Assembly (NCBI GenBank): GCA_039000515.1
Contig: JBCFYV010000012.1
Span: 9,297,486-9,361,485 of the forward strand
DNA from: Timema cristinae
Lineage: Eukaryota > Arthropoda > Insecta > Phasmatodea > Timematidae
Length of the DNA stretch: 64,000 bases
Direction of reading: 5' to 3'
The notes beneath the pieces are model-generated. The model made no database searches and was not told where the DNA came from. It saw only the letters and a program-made list of their open reading frames with translations. The position numbers and the translations under genes were made by a program. How positions within the stretch are numbered: position 1 is the first letter of the stretch; every line of letters starts with the position of its first letter. This document shows, in pieces, positions 45,890 through 57,632 of the stretch.

Positions 45890-46042
45890 TATGATTTAAT
45901 TTGAATATTTTGATTAATATTATTTACTATTCGTAAATATTTGTGAAAAAAATTGTGCTTATAGACTTTTTCAAGTGCTCCAATATAAATGAGGTTAACT
46001 ATCCGTATGTATTATTTATTGATATAATTAAAATATTATTTA
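45890..46042 (+). repeat. Direct repeat, copy 2
   Basis: Second copy of the segment at 45185-45337. The flanking cagta is shared, the rest of the flanks are not. Could be a duplication, an element end or an assembly duplication. Confidence 0.85.
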
Positions 46043-46910
46043 TTTAACATAATTAATACTAAATATTATTAAATTATTTTTTATTTTTTAATGATGCCAA
46101 AGAAGTATAACTTCTCACGCGCATACATAAGTACACACACCCATTTTTTTTATTTCAACCCTTATTTCAAACCTAACTCTAGGAATGGATAAAAAATTCA
46201 AAAAATAACTCTAAGGACCTTATGAAAACCCAAGATACCATGTTTTAGCCCAATCGATAAAATGGTTTGGGCTCTAGTACCAGTAATAAGCACCGATACG
46301 GCATTGCAAAATGTACTTTTTAGGTTTAAGGGTTCATGGATCTAATATTGGGTCTGAGTGTAAATAATAACTATGGGATATTTTGCACAGCATTTGTTAC
46401 GATACCTTTTTCTTTTCTTGTTGAACTTATTTTGGCCGTTAAAATATTGAAAGTATAGGGTATTAATGAATGATTAATGTTATTTGTAAACACACCACAT
46501 TTTTATTAATTACGTTATCACCTGATTACAAACTTTATGCTTAATAAAATAGTGAAGTCCCCCATCATTATGGTACCGAGCGTCACACAGTTCACCCGAG
46601 TCCCCGTAGTTTAGAAAACGAATGCCAGATTTGCTCGGCCCCAACCCTACTTAATACCTCGGTTGGACCGCTATTTACCGGTCATTACAGTCCTACCTTC
46701 TTCACCTTGTTTGAATTTGCACCAATGGGAACGTGGCAAATTCAAACTGTTAGAAGGTACTCGAAGTATTTTTGTTTCCCTTCCTGACGGTTAGGCCGCC
46801 GACTCAGTTCCTCATCTGGTTTACCCCCCCTTCCCCCCAGGAAAGGGAGACACATCAACTGTCGTTCCTATTTTTATATACTTATAAATAATTTGTCCTT
46901 ATCAATTTTA
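46043..46910. other. Dispersed-repeat-like text
   Basis: 46190-46340 (ccttatgaaaacccaagata; cgataaaatggtttgggctc) parallels 32920-32980 and belongs to the same non-LTR-like 3' text. 46570-46800 is GC-richer and unrecognised. Confidence 0.45.
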
Positions 46911-47145
46911 CTAACCATTCAGGTTATGCATTATGTATTTATTACGCCAATGGGTTTTAGGGATTAGTAAGGTTATATTTAGAGGAAGCGTACCTCCATT
47001 TTCATGGAGGGAAAGTAAAAGAGTTGTTTTTTTAAAGACACCCTTAGTACACCAACTAAGATTCGAACCTTGGTCTCCCCATCATTGGCAGACTAGTTTC
47101 TGGACGAGTAGCGCGTTAGACCACATGCCACCAAAGTCAGTAAAG
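46911..47145 (-). repeat. SINE family B
   Basis: Left end is the worn tail (aaccattcaggttatgc). The body has ggagggaaagtaaaagagtt. At right, the B box (GATTCGAACCTTGG on the plus strand) and head ggaccacatgccacc-type text complete it. Confidence 0.75.
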
Positions 47146-47813
47146 AGACGAGTGAATTGATAGGTTTACTAACTATACTATAAATGAAGTATTATTTTAA
47201 ATTAATTAAGGACAATATTTATTATTTTGATACTTAACTATAGATTTCCTAAAAAAGTATTTTCCATCCGCTTCAGATAAGCTCCTGCAGCTCTCTTTTA
47301 GTTGGGTGATACATTTTGGTGAGAGTATGGCAGAAGAAGGGTGGTTTTAACTTTACAAATAATATTTAGAACTTATTTTCAATATAGCTAGTAAATATAA
47401 AATAAAGTAAATATATGAAGCTATACGTGAATGTTTTGATTGCTCCCATTTGTTCAACCATCAATAACAAATAGTAAAATATGCCTTGGATTGATGAAGG
47501 AACGAGCTTTAGTGGGATTTACTACAATTGTAAAGGAGCTTAGTTCCATCTAAATTTCGAGTCCAATTTTATTTGGCTATAAAAACGATTTGATTTGTTT
47601 ATTGGAGACAAATAGTTAATGGAGTAATTTTACTGAATAGAGTTATTGGAAATTCGTTCAAAATGTGTCTGGGGTGTTTTACGTTATTAATAGAACTACG
47701 TATTGTTTTCCTTAGAAAAACTATTCATTTGATTTTGAAGATTTTGTTTCAAACTACATTATGAGAAAATACCTACGATTGGGTTCCACTATTTATTTAT
47801 GTATTGTGGAGTT
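47146..47813. other. No gene recognised
   Basis: AT-rich sequence with nothing recognisable. Confidence 0.5.
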
Positions 47814-47965
47814 TCAGGCCTCCACCGTGGTTCGGATTCCACGTTAAACTGTAGGTCCTCCTTTCATCTCACAATACCCTACCATTACACATTAACGTAA
47901 GTGCGTATAACCCAAACGGGTAGTAAGACGCGGTGCTAATAATAATAAATAATAATAATAATAAA
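47814..47965 (+). repeat. SINE family A, 5'-truncated
   Basis: It begins in the body (aggcctccaccgtggttcgg), keeps the shared tail (cccaaacgggtagtaagacg) and an (AAT)n end. No head. Confidence 0.9.
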
Positions 47966-48350
47966 TTATTTAGTTGGGATAAAACTAGCTAATCTGAGTA
48001 TTTTCCTCTACAATGCTCTTTTTCGTGTACGTCTAAAATTAGAATTAGTTTAAGATGAGGATATGAATAAAAAACTTGTAGACAAGATAAGAATAAGACC
48101 GCCAAATGATATTTACTTAGTTTTTAACATATTTTCAACAAAAAAAACAAATTTCTTAATTCCTTTCTTTAAAAATTGTTTCATAAAGTAATTCATAGAA
48201 GTTAAAAAAGTTTTAAATAAAGTTTATTGAAGTGATGTCAAGTTTCTGAAAGTAAATTAAAACATTTGCCTATAATTTAACACTACTACGATTACAAGAC
48301 ATTTTTTAAATATTTAATAACGTCAAATTTTCTCCATGATGCCTTTTTTT
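47966..48350. other. No gene recognised
   Basis: AT-rich sequence with nothing recognisable. Confidence 0.5.
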
Positions 48351-48595
48351 TTATCACCGCGTCTTACTAACTGCTCAGGTTTGATGCGTATATAACAAAA
48401 AATACTCCAATCTAGTAGGGATGAGGAAGGAAGCCTTTAAGAGGTAGTTACCCCCAATTGCGTGTAAGGTGAGTAAAAAATTCTTTAGGAAAAAACACCT
48501 TCATTAGACCGAAACAGGATTAGAACCCAACCTCCCGTCTTTAGCAGGTCAGTCTAACTCGAGAGTGACGCCTTAGACCATTAGACCTCCGCGCA
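48351..48595 (-). repeat. SINE family B, full-length
   Basis: Tail (tcaccgcgtcttactaactg), body (tctttaggaaaaaacacctt) and head with B box (GATTAGAACCCAACC on the plus strand) and A box (cgccttagaccattagacc) are all present in minus orientation. Confidence 0.85.
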
Positions 48596-48832
48596 TGTTC
48601 TCCATAATGTTGTTTACATTATAATTTAGTGCTAGTTTATTCGTGGTCATAATATTTGTTGAGTTTAGTTAAAATATTTTTAAATACACAGCTAAACTTA
48701 GTTGGTTATTGATATTTTCCAATACTCCATACATGCAATGCCCCTGTACATAATTTCTTACTGAGTTCAATAACCGTCAACTATTACCTTGTTGATGTTA
48801 AATATCATTACATCTATTAACATTATAATTAT

Positions 48833-49098
48833 TAGCACCGCGTCTTACTACCCGTTCGGGTTATACGCACTTACGCTAATGTGTAATGGTAGGGTGATTG
48901 TGAGATGAAATGAAGGACCTACAGTTTAACGTGGAATCCGAACCACGGTGGAGGCCTGGCATTCCCCACATTCACAGTGTCTTGTCAGAGGTGAAGGAAG
49001 GGTTTGGTAATCAGATAAATCTGTGCCGGGACCGAGGATTGAACCCGGCCGCCAGCACAGAAGTCTAACATCTTACCCCTAGACCAACCAGGTCACCT
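48833..49098 (-). repeat. SINE family A, full-length, well preserved
   Basis: One of the best SINE-A copies. Perfect tail (acccgttcgggttatacgca), body, B and A boxes. The 11-bp duplication atctattaaca flanks it (48822-48832 and 49099-49109). Likely young. Confidence 0.94.
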
Positions 49099-49109
49099 AT
49101 CTATTAACA

Positions 49110-50007
49110 AAATCACTAGATACTATGTAGGCTTGTGCGTAATTCAGCATTAGGGATTATTATAGTTTTAATTATGTACGAGTTTTTAAACACATGCGCA
49201 GAAATATACTATTAAGTCAATGCTTTCCTTGTTTAAAACAAAAGTAGAAAAAAATTCTTAAAAAGAAAAAAATTGGGGAGGGAATTTATTAAAGGTTTAT
49301 TATAAATCTATCCAGATTTAAAAACTAATGCCAGATTGTTACAAAATATACAATAAAGTTTTAATCAATTCATAAAAGTCTTTTTGTAAAATGAATTTTA
49401 TTTTTGATGATCACATTAACAAATTCACAAAGCAGGGATGAAAACAATAACAGTCTGTTTGACCATTACTTTTGTTGTTTCAATTAAATATTTTGTTTGG
49501 TTTATTTCGATAAATAATTATTTTTGCGGCCCAGACTAAATTATGTATGACCATACAAAACATATTTTTCTGTGTAGGGACACCTAAAAATAGTTAGACA
49601 TTTATCCAGTGATTACCAAACATTGAAATAGTGCTTGTTTTTCTCTCATTTGTTCTGTGAAAAACATCTGCACGTTATCTACACATTTACCCAACAGGCC
49701 TACTTATATCTCACCTGTGTGCACGCATGCACGCGCCTGGATTGCGTGAACGTCCTCATTCATACCCCGGTCAATAGTTGGGATCATTTTTGTTTGAATA
49801 CTCAGCTAGTAAATCTGAAGTAGGTATGTGGAGTCAGGCGTGCGTTTGTTGTCAAGTATTTATAAGGCAGGTGGTAAGGGCCGTGATTCTATGAATTAAA
49901 AATAAAACGACCAACGTCCATCCTCATCCTTAGATCCTTCTATAGCACGTGCACCACCAGCTACGGACAGGGTAAGAGGGGTATAAGGCTCTCTTTCCCT
50001 GATCTAG
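49110..50007. other. No gene recognised
   Basis: AT-rich. A 62-codon frame at 49635-49823 lacks a motif. Confidence 0.45.
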
Positions 50008-50235
50008 CTTTCTACCCGTTCGGATTGTACGCATACATCAACCCTTCTAATAAGTAGGATGAAGAAGTTAGATCATTGAGGAAATGTGCATGAATTTGCG
50101 TGGATGGAGATTGAGAAACCCTCTAGTTAAAATACCTTTAAGCACACTCGACCTGGCCTCGATCTCAGATCTCCTCATCAATGTTAATCCCCTTTAACAC
50201 GAGTGTGACGTGCTACACCATGGGACCACCGATGA
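50008..50235 (-). repeat. SINE family B, degenerate
   Basis: Tail (tctacccgttcggattgtac), body (gaatttgcgtggatggagat) and head region ending in ctacaccatgggaccaccg are present. The B box is weak. Confidence 0.7.
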
Positions 50236-50289
50236 GAGTCCTATGAGACTTAAATGGTTTGTAATTGGCGCTACTCTTTCCATTTATAA

Positions 50290-50445
50290 AACTATTCTTA
50301 CTTTTAATACCAGGGCTACACGAGCATTAGTCTAGGGGGAAGGGATAGCGAGGTTCGCGTAGTGAAATAGGGCTGAGAGAGGATGTGAAAACTCACAGGA
50401 GAATTATATATGGAATTCCATGAGAGGGACTCAAACCTCGATCAC
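50290..50445 (-). repeat. tRNA-like repeat fragment
   Basis: Plus-strand gagggactcaaacctcgatc is a B-box-like block on the minus strand. The body is unlike A or B. Weak. Confidence 0.3.
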
Positions 50446-50451
<6 letters not shown>

Positions 50452-50491
<40 letters not shown>

Positions 50492-50650
50492 TATTATTAT
50501 TATTATTAACACAGCGTCTTACTACCGTCCGGGTTATACGTACTTACGCTAATGTGTAATGGTAGGTGATTGTGAGATCAAATGGAGGACCTAAAGTTAA
50601 AGTGAAATCCGAACCACGGTAGAAGCCTGGCATTCCATACATTCACAAGT
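50452..50650 (-). repeat. SINE family A, 5'-truncated
   Basis: A long (ATT)n, then the shared tail and the body up to cattcacaag. The tRNA head is missing. The copy at 54751-54914 breaks at almost the same point. Confidence 0.88.
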
Positions 50651-51129
50651 TAATTAAGTTAAAATATTTGTAGATTAAACGAAGTGTCACGCATATTATT
50701 CTGGTTTGAAATTAGGCGGAATATATTTTAATATTTATGAAATAAGAAAAATTAGTAGTTTACTAAAGGGCCTAGTTCCACTTCTATCAGTTGCCTGTAC
50801 ATGTAATAAATGGACACTAATACCTTTAGGCTATTAGATTAAAATGAATTTCTAATTTAAAACTTTGATAAAAACTATACATGATTAATTGGCTAAAAGG
50901 GTCACGTATAAAAATATGTGGGGCCAGGTTCTATTCCTGGGAATCTAAGATGTTTAATATTTTAATACGGACTCACACTGTTATCCAATAATTAGTAATC
51001 ATATATGCTTTCCTAAGCTAAATTAGCTTGTAAGTTGTGTGTGAAAATAATATATTTAGAAAGGGTACGTAAAATACTCCTATGAGGGAACACTTAAGAC
51101 TAAACAATCAAATTAAGGTGCGGTGGATT
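50651..51129. other. No gene recognised
   Basis: AT-rich. An AGGTTCTATTCCTGG near 50922 is a lone B-box-like motif. Confidence 0.45.
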
Positions 51130-51395
51130 ATTATTATTATATTATATTTAGCACCGCGTCTTACTATCCGTTCGGGTTATACGCTTAAAGCACTAATTAC
51201 GCTAATGGATTAGGAATTTGGAGGTTGAATTAGAGAAAGTTAACCCGCATTTGCGTAGAGAGAGAGAGTGGAAAAACCATTTAGGAACCCCCCCCCCCCC
51301 AGTTCACCCGACCGAGATTCGAACCTCGATCTCCCGTCCTCAGCAGTCGAGCTCACCACGACAAGCGCGTTAGCCAACTACGCCACCGAGGCGGG
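51130..51395 (-). repeat. SINE family B, full-length, well preserved
   Basis: Tail (agcaccgcgtcttactatcc), complete body and head (B box GATTCGAACCTCGATC, A box region ccaactacgccaccgagg). It contains a run of 14 C at about 51287-51300 where the 17772 copy has G runs. Confidence 0.9.
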
Positions 51396-52184
51396 TGAGG
51401 TGGGTGGAAAAGGGACCCTAGGGAAGGCCAGTGCATATGCGTTTTTTACATAAAAAAAACCCTTCTTTAGTCAAAATAATCAAAATAATTCTCTCGTAGA
51501 AACATAGTGTTTAATTTTCTTCACAAGATGACCTTAACATTTCTTGAATATCTGTCAAGGTTGTCCTGACATTTAATGATCTCTTCTCTTCATTTTAAAT
51601 GTTTGTCATCAAATGCTAACATGCTCATGAACTGAAGAACTGTTGATATCGACACGTGAAGAAAATAATACTATATTTCTACTGGATCCAATTTTATTTA
51701 TTTTGGCCAACAAAGAGTTTTGTTAAAAAAACCTGCAAAAACACTTACCTTACTCGCTTTCCTTCCACTCCCATATAAGACTCCACTGAACATCTTAAAG
51801 GGATGGAACTAAGTAAGAGGTCTTATACAAATATCATTGGACATAACGGTATTAAACCCGTGCCCTTAAACAAGCGGTAGAAACTCTTTGACCACTCAGC
51901 TCCATAAAACCAGGCGTTGAATCGTTTTTGATCGAAACACACCTTGTGTAATAACAGGAAGATAACTAGGATACATGAAATGACCAAACAAGAAACAGTT
52001 CGCAGTTATTAATTATGAATCTTCTCTCCTTGAATTACGAGTAGGAATTTCTCGGTGGCACCTGTCTGCTCTCAAGCTGGGGGCATTCCTGTCCACACCT
52101 AATATTAGTCACCACAAGGACACTTCTGGTACTCCTCCTTGACCCTGAGTACCATTCCGAGCCTAACAAGAGATATTTACACTT
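51396..52184. other. No gene recognised; tRNA-like patch
   Basis: 51820-51905 reads on the minus strand with A-box-like TGAGTGGTCAAAG and B-box-like GGGTTTAATACCG, possibly a family C relative. The remainder is unrecognised. Confidence 0.35.
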
Positions 52185-52330
52185 TTGAGGTAGGGAGGAG
52201 GAAGGAAAAAATGAGAGGAAGTGCTCCCGAAACTACGCGAGGAAAAAGTGGATAAGCATTAGGAAATCTACCTCAGTACACACGGCGTGGATTCAAGCCC
52301 TAAATTACCTGTCTCTGTCAAACCAGACAA
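52185..52330 (-). repeat. SINE family B, degenerate
   Basis: Body (tgagaggaagtgctccc; gaaatctacctcagtacac) and worn B box (gtggattcaagccc) are recognisable; the tail is lost. Confidence 0.5.
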
Positions 52331-52351
52331 ATCAAGAATTTTTTTTATCCT

Positions 52352-52582
52352 CGTGACTCGCGACCTGATCAGGTGACGCACATATATGATAAGTACTTTA
52401 ATGTGGTAAGGATGAGGAAGGAAAATTTTAAAGGTAATCTACCAGCATTTGTGTGAAAAGCGAGGGGGGGGAATATTTAGGGAAAACCACCCTCAGAAGC
52501 CCGACAGGGATTTGATCCCGATCTTCCCTCTCCAGCATACAAGTCTAACAGAGTGTGAAGTCTTGGAACATTCGACCCTGAA
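52352..52582 (-). repeat. SINE family B
   Basis: Body (ggatgaggaaggaaaatttt; agggaaaaccaccctcagaa) and B box (GATTTGATCCCGATC on the plus strand) are clear. The tail is diverged. Arranged in tandem with the preceding copy. Confidence 0.7.
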
Positions 52583-52995
52583 GCGGATAAATAAAGACTA
52601 ATGCCCCGTGAGAGAGTCTCTGCTGGTTTTGGTTTCAACGATCGATCAGTTGAAACAATGGAATTATTCTAACGAAAAACTTACTAATAGCTTTGAGAAA
52701 AAAAGCCATAACTGTGTACTGTAATTTTGGTGTATTTGTGTGTAGACATATCTATCTGGAATAAATATTTTATTCAGATTTGTAAAAAAAAATAGCAATT
52801 AACCATATTTAAACATTTTGAATATAACATCCTAAATTTGCGAGTCTGTGTATAATATATTGCTCAGACTGACAGTTTCTTCGAGCTATATCGAGTGCGG
52901 TGCCTTACATAATTGAGTTTTTGTATTTAATATTCTGTTTTGAATAGTTTTTTAGAAAGTATTCATTAATGTATTGAATTAAAACGCACCAACCC
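52583..52995. other. No gene recognised
   Basis: AT-rich sequence with nothing recognisable. Confidence 0.5.
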
Positions 52996-53221
52996 ACATC
53001 AGTGGGTACGCGGAATGATATGTCGAGCTGGTATAATCTCGTTTCTCGTCGTTAGTGACATAGTCCAATCCTGGTTGAAAGATTTGGGGGTGATTATTTT
53101 TTAATTACTTCCAAATTTACCTTCAACCAAATGTATGTACTAAAATTCTACCTTACTCCTATTTAAACCATTGGTGTAAATGCTGATAGCTTGGATGGAT
53201 AGTAAAGACGCGTTGCAAAAG
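52996..53221 (+). repeat. SINE family B, degenerate
   Basis: Head-like cacatcagtgggtacgcgg, B-box-like GTCCAATCCTGG, body and tail remnant (tggatagtaaagacgcgttg). Confidence 0.6.
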
Positions 53222-53224
53222 AAA

Positions 53225-53465
53225 ATAATAATTAATCACTTGGGGGTTTGAGGAGTCCTTTGGCAATATAATAGACAGCTGATCATTGGGAAATCAGGAT
53301 TAAAATTCAGGTCGTGTGGTTTTATTAATAATAAATGGTTTTGCAGTCTATCTTAATGCAAAATCAGGTAAAATTACTCTAAATTTAACCCTTATCAGCC
53401 TTAGTACATTAGTTTAATCGGCACAAAAGCGTAACACAAACGTGTATTAGGACGTGGTGCTAGTA
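53225..53465 (+). repeat. SINE family B, degenerate, tandem with previous
   Basis: Worn head and B box (gggaaatcaggattaaaattc), then tail (agtttaatcggcac ... ggacgtggtgctag). The third old B-like copy within 1.2 kb. Confidence 0.55.
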
Positions 53466-54408
53466 AAATCCAAGAGAGTTCCCAGTATAAGCACCTCACA
53501 TTCCAACAGTGAAGCATTTTAGGGCGTCACGTCGTATTTATTCATGCGCTTCTTCATCGCTTTTTAATCTGCAGTAGATGGAAGATAATGGCGCTATAGT
53601 TAGATATTAATAATCTCGCTATTTTATCACGAGTAACCAATCACGACAAGGCTACTTTGCCCCAAGGCTCTGTGGGTGGTCTAGAGGTTATGTGATCTTA
53701 TCCCATCAGGATCATGGGGACAAAGCTTTTAATGCCTTTAAGCTGTGTCGACATGGTTTAGTGGCTCGGTGGCTCTCTTTTGGGGTAAAGTGTACCCGGT
53801 TCGCTTAAGGGGTGTGTTGGTACAATGGGGTGATACATTATATTTTTTTATGTAATCTAATTATTACTAAGGTAATAGTGACTAATGCCCTTAGTTATTG
53901 AGAACGAGTATAGTTTTATTTTCTTACAAAAACCTTTTTATTTTGCTTCCCATGCTTCCCCGGGTTATTGAGCTTTGGGACAGATTTTTGCATTTTTATT
54001 GTAAGTATATACATTTTATTCAGAAACTTTTAGCTACTGCCAACCCCGTGGACAAAGACGCCAGTATCGTCTTGTCTGGATTTATAATGATGATAAGGTT
54101 AGGATTAGAATCTTGGCATTGTGTAGTGGCTTTATATATATTATATATATATTATATATATAATAAATAAAAAATTTAATTTTTATTATTTATTAATATA
54201 AATAATTTTATTATTTATTTATATATATATATTCATTTTACTTTCATGCAGATACGAGTACCTCATCTAAAATTCTACCCTCCTCATCCACCCAGTAAAT
54301 CCGGAAGGTTGGTAATAGCGGAGCACGACAAAAAATAATCTATGATTAACTTATGTTAATCACAGATTCCAGTAGGACTAAACTATACCGATTTTATTTG
54401 TTATATTA
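53466..54408. other. No gene recognised; AT microsatellite
   Basis: A tRNA-like fragment (gggtggtctagaggttatg) occurs near 53674. 54100-54115 has a B-box-like block. 54128-54235 is (TA)n/(AAT)-type low complexity. Confidence 0.4.
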
Positions 54409-54611
54409 CCCGCCCGGTGACGTAGTTAGCAAACGTGCTTTTCATGTTGGCTATATTGCCGGGACGGGAAGATCGAAGTTCGAATCTCACTCGGATAACC
54501 AGAGCTGGATTTCCCTAAATTGTTTCTACTCTCCCTCAACGCAAACTCGGGTCACTTCCTTCATATTAAACCTTCCCATTCCTAAACTCATTAGCGTAAT
54601 TAGTACATAAG
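54409..54611 (+). repeat. SINE family B, lacking terminal tail block
   Basis: Head CCCGCCCGGTGACGTAG, B box GAAGTTCGAATCTCAC, body, and cattagcgtaattagtacat; the final acccgaacgggt block is absent. Confidence 0.8.
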
Positions 54612-54660
54612 AGTTGAATTGTCTAGGTTTTGTTGTTTTAATCTTTCTAGCTATTCATCC

Positions 54661-54745
54661 TTATATATATATATAAAATTTATATATATATAATTTATCT
54701 ATCTATCGCTTGTCTATTTATCTGTCTATCTATCTATCTATCTAT
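54661..54745. repeat. (TA)n and (CTAT)n microsatellite
   Basis: Alternating TA tract followed by CTAT/CTGT tetranucleotides. Confidence 0.92.
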
Positions 54746-54750
54746 TTTTA

Positions 54751-54914
54751 TATTATATTATTATTAGCACACGCGTCTTACTACCCATTCGGGTTATACG
54801 CACATACGCTAATGTGTAATGGAAGGTGATTGTGAGATGAAATGAAGGACCTACAGTTTAACGTGGAATCCGAACCACGGTGGAGGCCTGGCATTCCTCA
54901 CATTCACAAGATGT
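54751..54914 (-). repeat. SINE family A, 5'-truncated
   Basis: Tail (cgcgtcttactacccattcg) and body up to cattcacaagatgt; the head is missing. Confidence 0.88.
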
Positions 54915-55681
54915 ATCTTATATATAAACCGAAAGTTAGTATGTATGGGTTTTCAGAAAATGATTAATCACTTCTTTGGGATACAAAACAGAATTTGGTA
55001 ATGGTAGAGGAATTGCCTCATATTAACCAGAACAATTTCAAAACGAAAATTTCAAAATGAGACACCGGGAATTTGAGGTTATTTTTGTGTCTAAATACAG
55101 AAAAAGCCTCTTAGGGAAGGTAGATTAATTTAAATTTGGTAGGTAGGTAGAAGTATCGCTTCAAATAATCAAACCGGTTTTAAAATTGAAGTTTAATAGT
55201 TGTAGCGTTAAATGTATATATATTATATAAGTCACCAAGATTGTTAAAAAGTCTATGCCACACAACAAATCTTGAACTTATGCGTTTATTATGTTAGAAA
55301 TCCTGGTATGGGAGGGTTATTTCCCTACCAGAATACTATTACATAGAATTATTCTGGTAGGGAAAAAGAGCTTCCAGACTTGACAATCTTGACAACGCAA
55401 GCTCTTAGTACCATATCTCTCCACTAGAAAGCATTAACAACCTTCGCTTTTCATATTCGACAAGTGACCAAGAAGGGTGGGTTTTAAGGCATTCCTCCGC
55501 CTCCCACTTTCACCATACTTTTGTTAATTAGTGACAGAAGCAACTTCAAGGAAGAATCTTTTCTACTAGACGGTGACCTCGAAGAGTAGGTTAAACCAGC
55601 CCCCATTACCCTCTTACCTAATAGTGATGACAGAAGTAAGGGCTTTGTTTCCCTGGCGAGTTTCTCTTGAGTTTGTATATG
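54915..55681. other. Dispersed-repeat-like text
   Basis: 54920-55200 (gaaagttagtatgtatgggt; tttggtaggtaggtagaagt) resembles non-LTR-type low-copy repeats. A pair of attattctggtagggaaa-like motifs in opposite orientation occurs at about 55320-55370. No gene seen. Confidence 0.35.
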
Positions 55682-56008
55682 ACGGTGACATGGCGGTCTA
55701 GGGGCAAGCTGTCAGACTTTTGTGCTGGGGGTCCGGGGTTCAATCCCCGGGTCGCGGCCAGATTGATCTGATTGCCAATCCTTCTTTTACTTCTGACAAG
55801 ACGTGTATTACTCACAACTTATGAATGTGTGGAATGCCAGGCCTCCACCGTGGTTCGGATTCCACGTTAAACTGTAGGTCCTCCATTTCATCTCACAATC
55901 ACCCTACCATTACAATTAGCCTAAGCGTATGCAACCGAACGGGTAGTAAGACGTGGGGCTAATATTATTAATAATAATATTATAATAATAAATAATAATA
56001 ATAATAGT
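55682..56008 (+). repeat. SINE family A, full-length
   Basis: A box GCGGTCTAGGGGC, B box GGGTTCAATCCCCGG, body with a small insertion near 55805, shared tail (aaccgaacgggtagtaagac) and (AAT)n. Confidence 0.9.
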
Positions 56009-56124
56009 TTATGATCCCTCAAATGACAAATATATTTTGCCTTGATATTCTGACAAGTTGTGTCTGTGGAGCAGTAAATCGCTGCCTTACTCATGCCTTT
56101 TTCACGAGATAGCGAGATAATATG

Positions 56125-56438
56125 TTATTATTATATTATATTATTATTATTATTTTTATTATTATTATTATTATTATCATTATTAGCACCGCGTCTTACT
56201 ACCCATTCGGGTTATACGCACTTACGCTAATGTGTAATGGTAAGGTGATTGTGAGATGAAATGAAGGACCTACAGTTTAACGTAGAATCCGAACCACGGT
56301 GGAGGCCTGGCATTCCCAACATTCTTGTCAGAGGTGAAGGAAGGGTTTGGTAATCAGATAAATATGTGCCGGGACCGAGGATTGAACCCGGCCGCCAGCA
56401 CAGAAGTCTGACACCTTACCCCTAGACCCCCAGGTCAC
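56125..56438 (-). repeat. SINE family A, full-length
   Basis: Long (ATT)n, tail (acccattcgggttatacgca), body with a deletion near the cattcacaag position, and intact B and A boxes on the minus strand. Confidence 0.92.
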
Positions 56439-56849
56439 TCTATAATGCAGTTAAATTGCTTTTGTATATTCATATATTTTTGATAACGTTTATAAATATC
56501 ATTACTTAGAGCTAATTTTACAATCTACCTTTATTTTAGAAATGTATCATTTGTACATTATAACAATGAATAATGGGCACAATGTGCAAAACAGTGGCTG
56601 TTCAATTACGCGGTACAGCTCTGAAACTAATAAACAAATATCTCTGTTTCTCTTTCTCGTGAAAGAAAAGGGCAGGTAAGTCAGTAAATGACAATTAAAT
56701 AATTGCTAGCTACTTTTAGATTCCAAGTTATTGGAAGAACGTTTAAAATACCAAAGCTTTGCATGTTCCATTGTATCAAAATTTGAAACCTATTATTTTG
56801 AGATGGTAATAAAATTTACTACACGGATACATCCGTCAGTAATTTTATA
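56439..56849. other. No gene recognised
   Basis: AT-rich sequence with nothing recognisable. Confidence 0.5.
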
Positions 56850-57020
56850 TTAATTAGATGAAAACTGTCACCTGCACACTTGACTTAATATAAGAGGTAA
56901 GGATATGGAGGGTAGTTAAGGAAGAATTGCAAAGGCATAAGAGAAGAGATGAAATGTGAAATCCACATTAATTTGTAAAACCAACTCTAGTGAACCCGGT
57001 TGAGAGTCAAGCAAACGGTG
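56850..57020 (-). repeat. SINE family B, degenerate
   Basis: Body-like taaggatatggagggtagtt and aaaaccaactctagtgaacc survive; head and tail are eroded. Confidence 0.4.
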
Positions 57021-57126
57021 ACAAAAGTTAATATGGAATAAGAAAATAAAAGCTTCATAACAAGATTTTTCTGGTTTTTATAATAAATCGGTTGAATTCA
57101 GTCATGTTTCAATAATAAATTTTACC

Positions 57127-57382
57127 CACTTCAGTGATCAAATGATCTAAGGCGTCCCTCTCGTGTTAGATTGGCCTGCTGATGATGGTGAGATTGGGGT
57201 TCAATCCCAGTCGGGTCCACCTAGGATGGTTTTTACTAAATAGTTTCCCACTCTTCTTTCATGCAAACGCGGGTGGAATACTTCTAAAATGCTTCCTTCC
57301 TCATCCCTACTTTATTAGAATAGTTATTATGTAAGCGTATGATAAACCTTGAACAGGTAGTCAGATGCTTTGATAAAAAAAA
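57127..57382 (+). repeat. SINE family B
   Basis: Head CACTTCAGTGATCAAATG, A box GATCTAAGGCG, B box GGGTTCAATCCCAG, body and worn tail (cttgaacaggtagtcagatg), then an A tract. Confidence 0.82.
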
Positions 57383-57560
57383 AGCTTTTGATCTCCTTAA
57401 CAATTTTTATTAAAACTTTATAAGTTGGTTATTTCACTGTTCTTTAAAAAATTTGACAGTTTACACCATATATGTTTGATGTTTGGTATTCCGTGTGTTT
57501 TTGACAATAATATGTATACATTACTATATAACGAAGTACCTACAGTGTGCATACTATATC

Positions 57561-57621
57561 ATTATTATTATTATTATTTTTATTAGCACCACGTCTTACT
57601 ACACGTTCGGGCTATACGCTC
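57561..57621 (-). repeat. Tail-only SINE insertion with perfect duplication
   Basis: A 61-bp insertion consisting of (ATT)n plus the shared tail only (agcaccacgtcttactacac). Flanked by the perfect 11-bp duplication catactatatc (57550-57560 and 57622-57632). Confidence 0.88.
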
Positions 57622-57632
57622 CATACTATATC

